Notes under the pieces: model-generated
The model's input: the letters and a program-made list of their open reading frames with translations, nothing else
What the model was told of the DNA's origin: nothing
Databases searched by the model: none
DNA from: a virus
Virus record (IMG/VR): IMGVR_UViG_3300034418_005693
Span: 1 to 22,042 of that record
DNA: 22,042 bases
Strand: one strand, 5' to 3'
Shown here: piece by piece, positions 16,413 to 21,978 of the stretch
Numbering within the stretch: the stretch's first letter is position 1
Layout of the letters: every line of letters starts with the position of its first letter
Position numbers and translations under genes: made by a program

Positions 16413-16426
16413 CCTAAGCGCTTAGG
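16413..16426. repeat. 14-bp perfect palindrome CCTAAGCGCTTAGG
   Basis: The sequence is identical on both strands with no spacer. It ends about 30 bases before the capsid GTG start and overlaps the only GGGAG in that leader. It could be a protein-binding site or, in RNA, a short hairpin that hides or exposes that GGGAG. Confidence 0.6.
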
Positions 16427-16518
16427 AATTCACACGAATAAACATGTGCATTCAATATAAGTTTTTTTTGTCTGTCTCTCCAGACTGTCATGACTAAAGG
16501 GTGTCGGTCGTAACCGGC

Positions 16519-16532
16519 CAATAGTCAATAGT
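16519..16532 (-). repeat. tandem 7-base repeat ACTATTG x2 in the capsid leader
   Basis: Two exact copies of ACTATTG follow each other on the minus strand. Each differs by one base from ACTATAG, the initiation part of the T7 RNA polymerase promoter. They lie about 140 bases upstream of the capsid start, where T7 has its strongest late promoter. Resemblance over seven bases is weak evidence, so the promoter reading is only a suggestion. Confidence 0.3.
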
Positions 16533-16563
16533 GAAGGGAGGGATCGCACCTCCCCAAGCCGCA

Positions 16564-16626
16564 CTAGCGGTTCACAGTTTTCGTGTACTTAACGCCACGA
16601 TAAGTGTAGGTAACTTTGATAGCCAT
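16564..16626 (-). CDS. micro-ORF, YRGVKY-type peptide (20 aa)
   Basis: Translation gives MAIKVTYTYRGVKYTKTVNR followed by TAG. GGAG lies 9 bases before the ATG, a good ribosome binding site. The YRGVKY phrase resembles the short beta-strand motif of DUF4278-type cyanobacterial and cyanophage peptides. I recall similar mini-genes in cyanomyoviruses, but have not verified a match. It lies between two structured RNA regions, and its stop codon is in the loop of a CCGC/GCGG hairpin (16559-16570). It could be a real peptide or a leader whose translation controls the capsid transcript structure. Confidence 0.5.
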   Translation of the reverse strand: MAIKVTYTYRGVKYTKTVNR

Positions 16627-16642
16627 GGTAGTAAGCTCCAAT

Positions 16643-16695
16643 GCCTCTGCGCGTTCCAGCCCGAGGCGTACCCGTCCCCGAAGGGATGAACGTAC
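16643..16695 (-). promoter_or_regulatory. two tandem RNA hairpins between the 49-aa gene and the YRG micro-ORF
   Basis: On the minus strand TCCC-TTCG-GGGA (16675-16686) is a UUCG-capped hairpin, with an outer GTAC/GTAC pairing at 16692-16695 and 16668-16671. Just after it comes GCCTC/GAGGC (16643-16667) with a 15-base loop. There is no T-tract, so this is not an intrinsic terminator. UUCG-capped hairpins commonly stabilise mRNA 3' ends, so protection of the psbA message is possible. Confidence 0.45.
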
Positions 16696-16700
16696 TTGGC

Positions 16701-16850
16701 TTACTTCTTCTTAGCTGTCTTAGCTGCCTTCTTAAATTGAGCAGCAGTAGGAGCACCGGCAGTACCAGGCTTCCTCATCTTCTCACCACTACCAGCAGCA
16801 ATACGCTTACGCTTGGCATGGATGTTTGCATAGAGTCCAGGTTTAGCCAT
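16701..16850 (-). CDS. small basic protein downstream of psbA (49 aa), DUF6321-like
   Basis: The translation begins [20 protein letters not shown], continues SGEKMRKPGTAGAPTAAQFK, and ends in a Lys-rich tail (KAAKTAKKK). This matches my memory of a small cyanophage and pelagiphage family (DUF6321) with the core GLYANIHAKRKRIAAGSGE. The protein is strongly basic with no membrane segment, so nucleic-acid binding is plausible but unproven. Its ATG overlaps the psbA stop by one base (TAATG), so its translation is probably coupled to that of D1. The function is unknown. Confidence 0.78.
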   Translation of the reverse strand: MAKPGLYANIHAKRKRIAAGSGEKMRKPGTAGAPTAAQFKKAAKTAKKK

Positions 16851-17905
16851 TAGCCAATTACCGGTGCAGTGTGTGTAGCCAGGTCGAGGGGGAAGTTGTG
16901 CGCGTTGCGCTCGTGCATCACTTCAAAACCAAGACCAGCTCGGTTAAGGATGTCTGCCCAGGTGTTAATCACTTGCCCTTCAGATGAGAGAAGCGATTGG
17001 TTGAAGTTAAACCCATTCAGGTTAAACGCCATTGTAGAAACACCAAGAGCAGCAAACCATATACCCAAAACGGGCCAAGCAGCAAGGAAGAAATGAAGGC
17101 TACGGCTATTATTGAAACTTGCATATTGGAAGATCAAACGACCGAAGTATCCATGAGCAGCTACAATGTTGTAGGTCTCTTCTTCTTGCCCAAATTTATA
17201 GCCTTTGTTTTGGCTTTCGATTTCTGTGGTCTCCCGTACCAACGAGCTAGTCACAAGGGAACCATGCATCGCACTGAAAAGCGACCCACCGAACACTCCT
17301 GCTACTCCCAACATGTGGAAGGGATGCATCAAGATGTTGTGCTCCGCTTGAAAGACGAGCATATAGTTGAACGTCCCACTGATTCCAAGAGGCATGGCGT
17401 CCGAGAAGGAGCCCTGACCGAAGGGATAGACCAAGAAGACTGCAGTAGCTGCTGCCACTGGTGCGGAATAAGCGACGAAAATCCATGGTCGCATTCCTAG
17501 TCGATAGCTAAGTTCCCACTCTCGTCCCATGTAAGCATAGATGCCAATGAGGAAGTGGAAGACGGTAAGCTGGAAAGGACCGCCGTTGTAGAGCCATTCG
17601 TCAAGTGAATTAGCTTCCCAAATTGGGTAGAAGTGTAGTCCGATGGCATTGCTGCTCGGAACGACGGCTCCCGATATGATGTTGTTTCCATAGAGAAGGC
17701 TCCCAGCTACAGGTTCGCGGATGCCATCAATATCGACTGGTGGTGCCGCTACGAATGCGATGATAAAACAAATGGCTGCAGCAAGGAGACACGGAATCAT
17801 CAGTGTTCCAAACCAGCCAACATAAAGACGGTTATCTGTACTGGTTACCCAGTCACAAAAACGCTCCCAGTAGTTCTGAGAGCGTGGAGCTGCAATTGCA
17901 GTCAT
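16850..17905 (-). CDS. psbA: photosystem II reaction-centre protein D1 (351 aa)
   Basis: The full-length D1 sequence is unmistakable: [60 protein letters not shown] and [20 protein letters not shown]. It has five membrane helices. Numbering is one less than in Synechocystis. Tyr160 (the redox-active YZ), Asp169, Glu188, His189, His197 (P680 ligand), His331, Glu332, Asp341 and Ala343 are all present, so the manganese-cluster ligands are intact. Glu129 in GREWELS corresponds to position 130, the high-light (D1:2) form. The C-terminal extension removed by CtpA is only 8 residues (THTAPVIG). There is no intron or frameshift. The product would replace photodamaged host D1 in infected cells. It starts 6 bases after the rlpA stop and overlaps the next ATG. 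Confidence 0.99.
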   Translation of the reverse strand: MTAIAAPRSQNYWERFCDWVTSTDNRLYVGWFGTLMIPCLLAAAICFIIAFVAAPPVDIDGIREPVAGSLLYGNNIISGAVVPSSNAIGLHFYPIWEANSLDEWLYNGGPFQLTVFHFLIGIYAYMGREWELSYRLGMRPWIFVAYSAPVAAATAVFLVYPFGQGSFSDAMPLGISGTFNYMLVFQAEHNILMHPFHMLGVAGVFGGSLFSAMHGSLVTSSLVRETTEIESQNKGYKFGQEEETYNIVAAHGYFGRLIFQYASFNNSRSLHFFLAAWPVLGIWFAALGVSTMAFNLNGFNFNQSLLSSEGQVINTWADILNRAGLGFEVMHERNAHNFPLDLATHTAPVIG

Positions 17906-17911
17906 AGTTAG

Positions 17912-18208
17912 TTAGTCAAGTCGTGTTACTTTGACTCGTCCAACTCCGGTGCCAGTGAAGCCGATAGCATCAGCTGCACCTTTACTGAGATCGATCTCAC
18001 GACCAGGGATATAAGGTCCACGGTCATTAACCCGTACAATGGCACACCGTTGATAGCACACCTTTAGTCGGGTACCAAACGGGAGTGTCTTGTGCGCTGC
18101 AGTAAGGGCATTTTGATTGTATCGCTCACCATTAGCAGTAAGGTTTCCGTGGAATCCAGGACCGTACCAGCTAGTGATGACTGACAGAGTAGTTAGAAGA
18201 GGAATCAT
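17912..18208 (-). CDS. rlpA: RlpA-like double-psi beta-barrel lytic transglycosylase (98 aa or longer)
   Basis: Almost the whole protein is one RlpA double-psi beta-barrel domain: SWYGPGFHGNLTANGERYNQ, then NALTAAHKTLPFGTRLKV, VRVNDRGPYIPGREIDLSKG and ADAIGFTGTGVGRVKV. The residues matching the catalytic Glu, His and Asp of Pseudomonas RlpA are present (Glu28, His39, Asp62). RlpA cuts peptide-free glycan strands of peptidoglycan, so this may weaken the cell wall. Two Cys (51 and 55) could form a disulfide in the periplasm. From the ATG at 18208 the hydrophobic leader is only about 12 residues and there is no Shine-Dalgarno. An ATT at 18232 has AGGAG 8 bases upstream and would give a proper signal peptide (MKVPCFIIMIPLLTTLSVIT). 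It lies directly before psbA in an otherwise photosynthetic block. Confidence 0.88.
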   Translation of the reverse strand: MIPLLTTLSVITSWYGPGFHGNLTANGERYNQNALTAAHKTLPFGTRLKVCYQRCAIVRVNDRGPYIPGREIDLSKGAADAIGFTGTGVGRVKVTRLD

Positions 18209-18249
18209 AATAATAAAGCAAGGAACTTTAATATTGATTACTCCTACTA

Positions 18250-18280
18250 CCCGTTAGCCCACTCGCAGAACCAACGGGCT
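18250..18280 (-). promoter_or_regulatory. pair of mutually exclusive RNA stems before the RlpA gene
   Basis: On the transcribed strand CCCGTT (18278-18273) can pair with AACGGG (18255-18250), or AGCCC (18280-18276) can pair with GGGCT (18260-18256). Both use bases 18276-18278, so only one forms at a time. The first stem ends 4 bases before the AGGAG at 18245-18241. The arrangement could control access to that ribosome binding site. No T-tract follows. Confidence 0.35.
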
Positions 18281-18287
18281 ATGACGG

Positions 18288-18335
18288 TTACTTTTTCTTA
18301 CCGCCGCCTTTGTGACCTTTCTTTCCGCAAGACAT
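18288..18335 (-). CDS. micro-ORF, Cys/Gly/Lys/His peptide (15 aa)
   Basis: Translation gives MSCGKKGHKGGGKKK then TAA. It starts 2 bases after the hli stop, with GGAG 10 bases before the ATG. The peptide is highly basic and has one Cys and one His. Short Gly/Lys-rich peptides of this kind occur in marine picocyanobacteria and their phages as far as I recall, with no known function. Real translation is plausible but unproven at this length. Confidence 0.45.
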   Translation of the reverse strand: MSCGKKGHKGGGKKK

Positions 18336-18337
18336 GA

Positions 18338-18529
18338 TTAAAATACTCCGGGGATAATTTGACCTGTTACTGCATAAGCGCCAACAGCAGCAATGAAGCC
18401 GAGCATAGCCAGACGACCATTAAGAAGTTCAGCACGTTCGTTGTGAGGCACAGTGTAGTCTTTGTCGGTGTACATGGTGGGTTCTTTAGCGAAGATGTTT
18501 TGTTGGTTGTATTCGTTACTAGTAATCAA
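18338..18529 (-). CDS. hli: high-light-inducible protein (63 aa)
   Basis: The protein has the one-helix Hli signature ERAELLNGRLAMLGFIAAVG, with the chlorophyll-binding residues Glu34, Asn37 and Arg39, and it ends GAYAVTGQIIPGVF. The segment NIFAKEP before it is usual in cyanophage Hli proteins. For that reason I start upstream of it at TTG 18529, which has GAGG 7 bases before. The first ATG of comparable quality (residue 19) would cut this segment off. An ATT one codon later is also possible. The gene overlaps the end of the scaffold gene by 11 bases. Hli proteins bind pigments in thylakoids and protect photosystems from excess light, and they are commonly carried together with psbA by cyanophages. 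Confidence 0.93.
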   Translation of the reverse strand: MITSNEYNQQNIFAKEPTMYTDKDYTVPHNERAELLNGRLAMLGFIAAVGAYAVTGQIIPGVF

Positions 18530-19304
18530 GATTAGACCTCTCAAGTTTAGCGAAGACATCCTGACGATATGCAGGATCATTATCATACCGTGGATCGCTC
18601 ATTGCACGAACCACTTCAGCTTGAGAACGGAACACATCTTTAGTAGTAGCTGTAGGCTTGCCAGTAAGTAGTTGACCTTCTACACCTACTGCATCTTGAT
18701 ACCGACTGAACAAAGCTTCAACAGCAAAGGTCATGGCGTTTTTATCACCATTACCCATCACTGCATCATAGCGATCAATTTCTTGTTGAGAAAGATTGTC
18801 AGCAGCCCAACGCATCATTGAACTATACTCGTTATCGCCTCCAGCAATTTCACGAAGTTCAGTCAGATCACTATCTGTAATATCATCGGATGCTGGTGCT
18901 GTATTTCGCTCAGCTTCAGCTCGATATTCCAGATACATTTTAGCAAGGTCTGCAGAGCTAAGGTTGGACAACTCTTTAAGAGTCTCCTCCTCAAACTTAC
19001 CATTTAATCCTTGCTCCCACAAAGCTTCAAGGATACTAGGTGAGGATTCTTCCTCCTCTTCTTCCGTATCTTCTGTATCTTCAGTGGGTTCTTCTTGTGC
19101 AGTATCCTGTTCAGATGAGCGTCCGCCAAACTTTTTCTGCAATTCAATGTACGCTTTTTCTAGTTCTTCAGCGTCACGGAATTTACCAGCAAGGAGTTCT
19201 TGTTGTTCAGCAAATGCCTTTTCTCCTACAGCCAAAGAATCTTGTTCTTCAGCAGTCAGCTCACCTTCAGGAACTTCATTAGGATTGTACGTTAGAGTCG
19301 TCAT
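18519..19304 (-). CDS. 9: capsid assembly scaffold protein, gp9-like (261 aa)
   Basis: This acidic, mostly helical protein opens MTTLTYNPNEVPEGELTAEE and has an extreme Glu/Asp/Thr run at residues 64-87 (QEEPTEDTEDTEEEEEE). Helices follow (ILEALWEQGLNGKFEEETLK), and its C-terminus, which includes RSQAEVVRAMSDPRYDNDP and DVFAKLERSNLDY, resembles scaffold tails of T7-like phages. The length is near T7 gp9 (307). It guides capsid protein into procapsids and then leaves. The gene begins inside the end of the 73-residue gene (26-base overlap) and ends inside the start of hli. It is separated from the capsid gene by about 2.1 kb of accessory genes. Confidence 0.88.
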   Translation of the reverse strand: MTTLTYNPNEVPEGELTAEEQDSLAVGEKAFAEQQELLAGKFRDAEELEKAYIELQKKFGGRSSEQDTAQEEPTEDTEDTEEEEEESSPSILEALWEQGLNGKFEEETLKELSNLSSADLAKMYLEYRAEAERNTAPASDDITDSDLTELREIAGGDNEYSSMMRWAADNLSQQEIDRYDAVMGNGDKNAMTFAVEALFSRYQDAVGVEGQLLTGKPTATTKDVFRSQAEVVRAMSDPRYDNDPAYRQDVFAKLERSNLDY

Positions 19305-19500
19305 TAAAATTGGTGGCGTGGATTACTTTAAGGTTACCTAGACCTACAGTCTCAACATAACCTACTGGTCGGCCTACAGTAGCTTTACCGATTCTAGCTT
19401 TAGGTGCATATTTATTTGGCCGGCTAACTTCTACGTTAGGTGTAGTAGCCTCAGGCTCAGCCTTGGGGCGGCTGCGCTTCTTGGGTTGGTTGTTGTCCAT
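19279..19500 (-). CDS. small basic protein between portal and scaffold (73 aa)
   Basis: The N-terminal half is Lys/Arg/Pro-rich (MDNNQPKKRSRPKAEPEATT), and the C-terminal half is more regular (KATVGRPVGYVETVGLGNLK). The gene overlaps the portal gene by 44 bases and the scaffold gene by 26, all three in different frames. An overlap this long on both sides argues for tight linkage in head assembly. No Shine-Dalgarno is visible. I do not know its function; a small head-assembly or DNA-binding protein is possible from charge and place. Confidence 0.7.
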   Translation of the reverse strand: MDNNQPKKRSRPKAEPEATTPNVEVSRPNKYAPKARIGKATVGRPVGYVETVGLGNLKVIHATNFNDDSNVQS

Positions 19501-21034
19501 TTAGTTGTGGATTCTTTGAAGGATCATTCATCGGTGCAGATGCCAACTGACCTGCTTGTTTAGTCAGCTCTAGTTGTTGCTGTTGTTGCATTGCAGCAGC
19601 TTGTTCTGCTTGGACTTCCTGCATACTACGAACAAGGTTAAGGACATCAATACCTTGTGCAGCAGCTAGTCGTTTGATGACTTCCTCAGGATTAACATAA
19701 GTTTGAATTGCCTCTGGACCCATGGTTTGAGCAATGGTCATCAGGAAGGCACCAAGGCTTTCTCGATCTTGACCACGCCCAATAGCATTGATACCAGCAA
19801 CAATAGTAGGTCGCACGATTCCCTTGGGAATGCGTGGGATGTCACCAGTCCTTTGATAGACGGACAGTTTGCGATTCAGATAAGGAACTAAGAAATCAAC
19901 AGTGAGCATCGAGAACAGGCCACCCAATTGGGCTTCCAATTCAAGTTGCGTCATTCGGACTTCTTCTGCTGTAGTGCGTTCAGAGTTACGCACATTCATA
20001 ATGAGGAAAGCTTCAGAAAGCCTACGCTCAAGTTGAGCAGACATTTCATAAGCAGTCCTAAAGTCAGCAGTCTTTCCTACCTGAACAACACCAATGTCGT
20101 CAGGTCGTCCTTGAACGATAGCCCCGTTACCAGCAGCAGCAAGAGTTGCAGGTTTTGTTGTACTAGATGGAGATACAACAAACACAACTTTAGCAGCAGC
20201 AGCGGATCCTTCTACAAGTGCTTGAGTCAAAGCTTCAAGGGATTTTAGATCACCCAAGAACTCCTCAACTCTACCACGTCCGTAGCATTCACCATCTACT
20301 GAATTAAAGCGTAGTGCAATCCAAGGAGATGCATCAACAGGTGCTTTACCAAAAGATTTGGGAACAATTTTATCATACACTTCTTGATGCCAAACGTATC
20401 TATTGTTGTCACGCTTGACATGAGTGTAGATGTCTACCTCATCACGATAAGCATCACCCTCATCGTTACCAGGTGTGTTAGGTTTAGGTTCATCAGGAAT
20501 GAGATCTCCCAGTAGTTTTTTAGAGACTCGTTCCTTGGTTACAATTTCAATTACATTACCGTCACCATCTCTATCTACAACGTAGCGATTGAGAGGATAC
20601 AAACGCAGACCTTCTTTACCCATAAAGATAAGTGCGTTACCACCAACAACTAGATGCTTGAGAGCTTGGTGTACTACGACTCTATCATCACTGGCTGCAA
20701 TAGCTTCCATGATAGTCCGTTCAATCTTAGCAAAAGCTAGATCAAGTTCAGACTTGATAGCAGCTGAGTTTTGACCAAGCATTGATTCATCCACCTGTAG
20801 CTTAAAGAAGCTAGTTTGTGGAGGAAGCAAAGCAAGCATTAGTTTGGAGGATAATGTGACTACACCTTTAGCACCAACTGACTGCCATGGGGATGGCAAA
20901 GGTTGTGCTTGTTTGGAAAAGTCATCATCATCACGAATCAAATAAGGGAGTGTTAGGTCTGCTCCTCTACGTGCTACGGTGAGGTATTGGTTACGGTCAC
21001 CAGTAAGGAAATCATACCGTTGTTTAGCTGACAT
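19457..21034 (-). CDS. 8: portal (head-tail connector) protein, gp8-like (525 aa)
   Basis: The length is close to T7 gp8 (536), and typical phrases of T7-type connectors are present: MSAKQRYDFLTGDRNQYLTV, PSPWQSVGAKGVVTLSSKLM, LLPPQTSFFKLQVDE, LVVGGNALIFMGKEGLRLYP, YGRGRVEEFLGDLKSLEALT, and MNVRNSERTTAEEVRMTQLE with EAQLGGLFSML. Twelve copies should form the ring at one capsid vertex that nucleates head assembly and passes DNA. The C-terminal 60 residues are Gln-rich and low in complexity. The ATG overlaps the stop of the upstream gene by one base (TAATG), with GGAG about 11 bases before it. Confidence 0.96.
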   Translation of the reverse strand: MSAKQRYDFLTGDRNQYLTVARRGADLTLPYLIRDDDDFSKQAQPLPSPWQSVGAKGVVTLSSKLMLALLPPQTSFFKLQVDESMLGQNSAAIKSELDLAFAKIERTIMEAIAASDDRVVVHQALKHLVVGGNALIFMGKEGLRLYPLNRYVVDRDGDGNVIEIVTKERVSKKLLGDLIPDEPKPNTPGNDEGDAYRDEVDIYTHVKRDNNRYVWHQEVYDKIVPKSFGKAPVDASPWIALRFNSVDGECYGRGRVEEFLGDLKSLEALTQALVEGSAAAAKVVFVVSPSSTTKPATLAAAGNGAIVQGRPDDIGVVQVGKTADFRTAYEMSAQLERRLSEAFLIMNVRNSERTTAEEVRMTQLELEAQLGGLFSMLTVDFLVPYLNRKLSVYQRTGDIPRIPKGIVRPTIVAGINAIGRGQDRESLGAFLMTIAQTMGPEAIQTYVNPEEVIKRLAAAQGIDVLNLVRSMQEVQAEQAAAMQQQQQLELTKQAGQLASAPMNDPSKNPQLNGQQPTQEAQPPQG

Positions 21035-21978
21035 TATCCAGTAACTCCTCCGAGAATACCAAGAGCGGAACCAATGTTAAGACCAGAAGTAGGTGTTCCA
21101 GTTGTGACACCAGACTGACCACCAATACCCATACCACCACGAAGGTAACCACTACGACGTTGTTGATTACGTTGTGCAGCACGGATGGCATCAATGTTGT
21201 AGTTTTGACCTGCTCCATAAAGACGCATTGGTTCCTGTGGTGCATAAAACTGACTCATCTGATCCATCATATTCTGGTTTTGCTGTTGGAACCCACCCAT
21301 TGCAGAGGAGAACATATCACCCATACCAGCAAGCAGATCTAGAAAACCTTGGTCTTGAGTTTGTTGACCATAAATTGAATCCAAATCTAAGGTATTGAAA
21401 TAATCATTGATACCTGATTGAATACCTTCTTGGATACGCTTGTTGATCTCATCTTCTGTTAGACCGGGAGTACCTGCTCCTTCTGTAGTGGTAGTAGCTG
21501 CTGTCGGTTGACCTGGGCGACGTACAGTAGGGCGTCCACCAGGACGGATTGCCATACCACCAGGCATTAGTCCAGTCCCAGGAGTACCTACTGTTTTATA
21601 CCTATCACCATTTGGGCCAGCATATACTTGACGTTGGTTTCCAACCATACTACGCAGAGTGTCTGCGATTTTACTTTTACCAAAGTCTGGTTGTCGATAG
21701 GTTGGTGTTTTTGCTGCTTGGCTGACAAGCATGTTTGCTGCACCTGAAGCTAAATTAACACCAGCTTTAGCGATTTGATTGAGAGCCCTAGCTGTATTAC
21801 CACCAGCCGCTTGGGTAATAGTCTTTAGTTCATTGCGACTAATATTTGGTCCGGCTTCTCTAATAGCAGCACGAACCCCACCGGAGGATTTTGGTTTTCC
21901 CATTGGGAATGGTCCAGCATTAGTAACAGCTCCCGGTGTAGTAATACCTCTACCTTTTCCTTTATTTGTCTTAGGCAT
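21034..21978 (-). CDS. Gly/Gln-rich virion or tail-assembly protein, possible gp7.3-like (314 aa)
   Basis: The protein has a basic start (MPKTNKGKGRGITTPG), an Ala-rich helical part (residues 45-95), a Pro/Arg/Thr-rich middle, a Gln/Met-rich segment (GGFQQQNQNMMDQMSQF), and a C-terminus of the form RRSGYLRGGMGIGGQSG...SGLNIGSALG. T7 gp7.3, a small tail-assembly protein encoded just before the portal, has a basic Ala-rich body and ends SSGGGINI. The shared position and the Ser/Gly-rich ending with an NI motif suggest a distant equivalent, but this protein is three times longer. Treat the family link as an inference. The gene overlaps its upstream neighbour by 8 bases and the portal start by 1. 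Confidence 0.75.
   Translation of the reverse strand: MPKTNKGKGRGITTPGAVTNAGPFPMGKPKSSGGVRAAIREAGPNISRNELKTITQAAGGNTARALNQIAKAGVNLASGAANMLVSQAAKTPTYRQPDFGKSKIADTLRSMVGNQRQVYAGPNGDRYKTVGTPGTGLMPGGMAIRPGGRPTVRRPGQPTAATTTTEGAGTPGLTEDEINKRIQEGIQSGINDYFNTLDLDSIYGQQTQDQGFLDLLAGMGDMFSSAMGGFQQQNQNMMDQMSQFYAPQEPMRLYGAGQNYNIDAIRAAQRNQQRRSGYLRGGMGIGGQSGVTTGTPTSGLNIGSALGILGGVTG

Larger units (their letters stand above)
16383..16563 (-). promoter_or_regulatory. structured leader upstream of the capsid gene
   Basis: This 181-base stretch holds no convincing gene but several perfect small inverted repeats on the transcribed strand. These are GGGAGG/CCTCCC (16536-16554), CGGT/ACCG (16505-16516), GTCTG/CAGAC (16470-16485), GTCATGAC (16487-16494) and a 14-bp palindrome (16413-16426). 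A tandem 7-base repeat ACTATTG on the minus strand (16519-16532) precedes them. An A8 run (16462-16469) and a TATATT box follow. None of the hairpins has a T-tract, so they are not terminators. The region takes the place of the phi10 promoter and gene 10 leader of T7, so transcription start, RNA processing or mRNA stabilisation are plausible roles. Confidence 0.5.

Noticed and set aside
15450-16460. Long plus-strand open frame (336 codons) opposite the capsid gene
   Set aside because: Its codons are exact complements of capsid codons, so it stays open simply because the capsid gene avoids TTA, CTA and TCA. It has no ribosome site and a protein composition of no known type. It is a side effect of codon bias.
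16414-16491. 25-residue open frame in the capsid leader starting at the ATG at 16491
   Set aside because: There is no Shine-Dalgarno, the composition is unconvincing, and the ATG lies inside the GTCATGAC palindrome. More likely non-coding leader.
16509-16524. ATTGGCCGGTTACGAC as a Syn5-type promoter (ATTGGGCACCCGTAA)
   Set aside because: Only the first five bases and scattered later ones agree, and no second copy was seen in other spacers.
16536-16554. T-arm-like hairpin GGAGG-TGCGATC-CCTCC suggesting a tRNA
   Set aside because: The loop lacks the second T, and no matching acceptor, D or anticodon arms can be found at the right distance on either side.
16997-17500. Plus-strand open frame opposite psbA (167 codons)
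   Set aside because: It has the same frame relation to psbA as the case above, and no start signals. I also saw no evidence for an antisense RNA like the one known for S-PM2 psbA, though sequence alone cannot exclude one.
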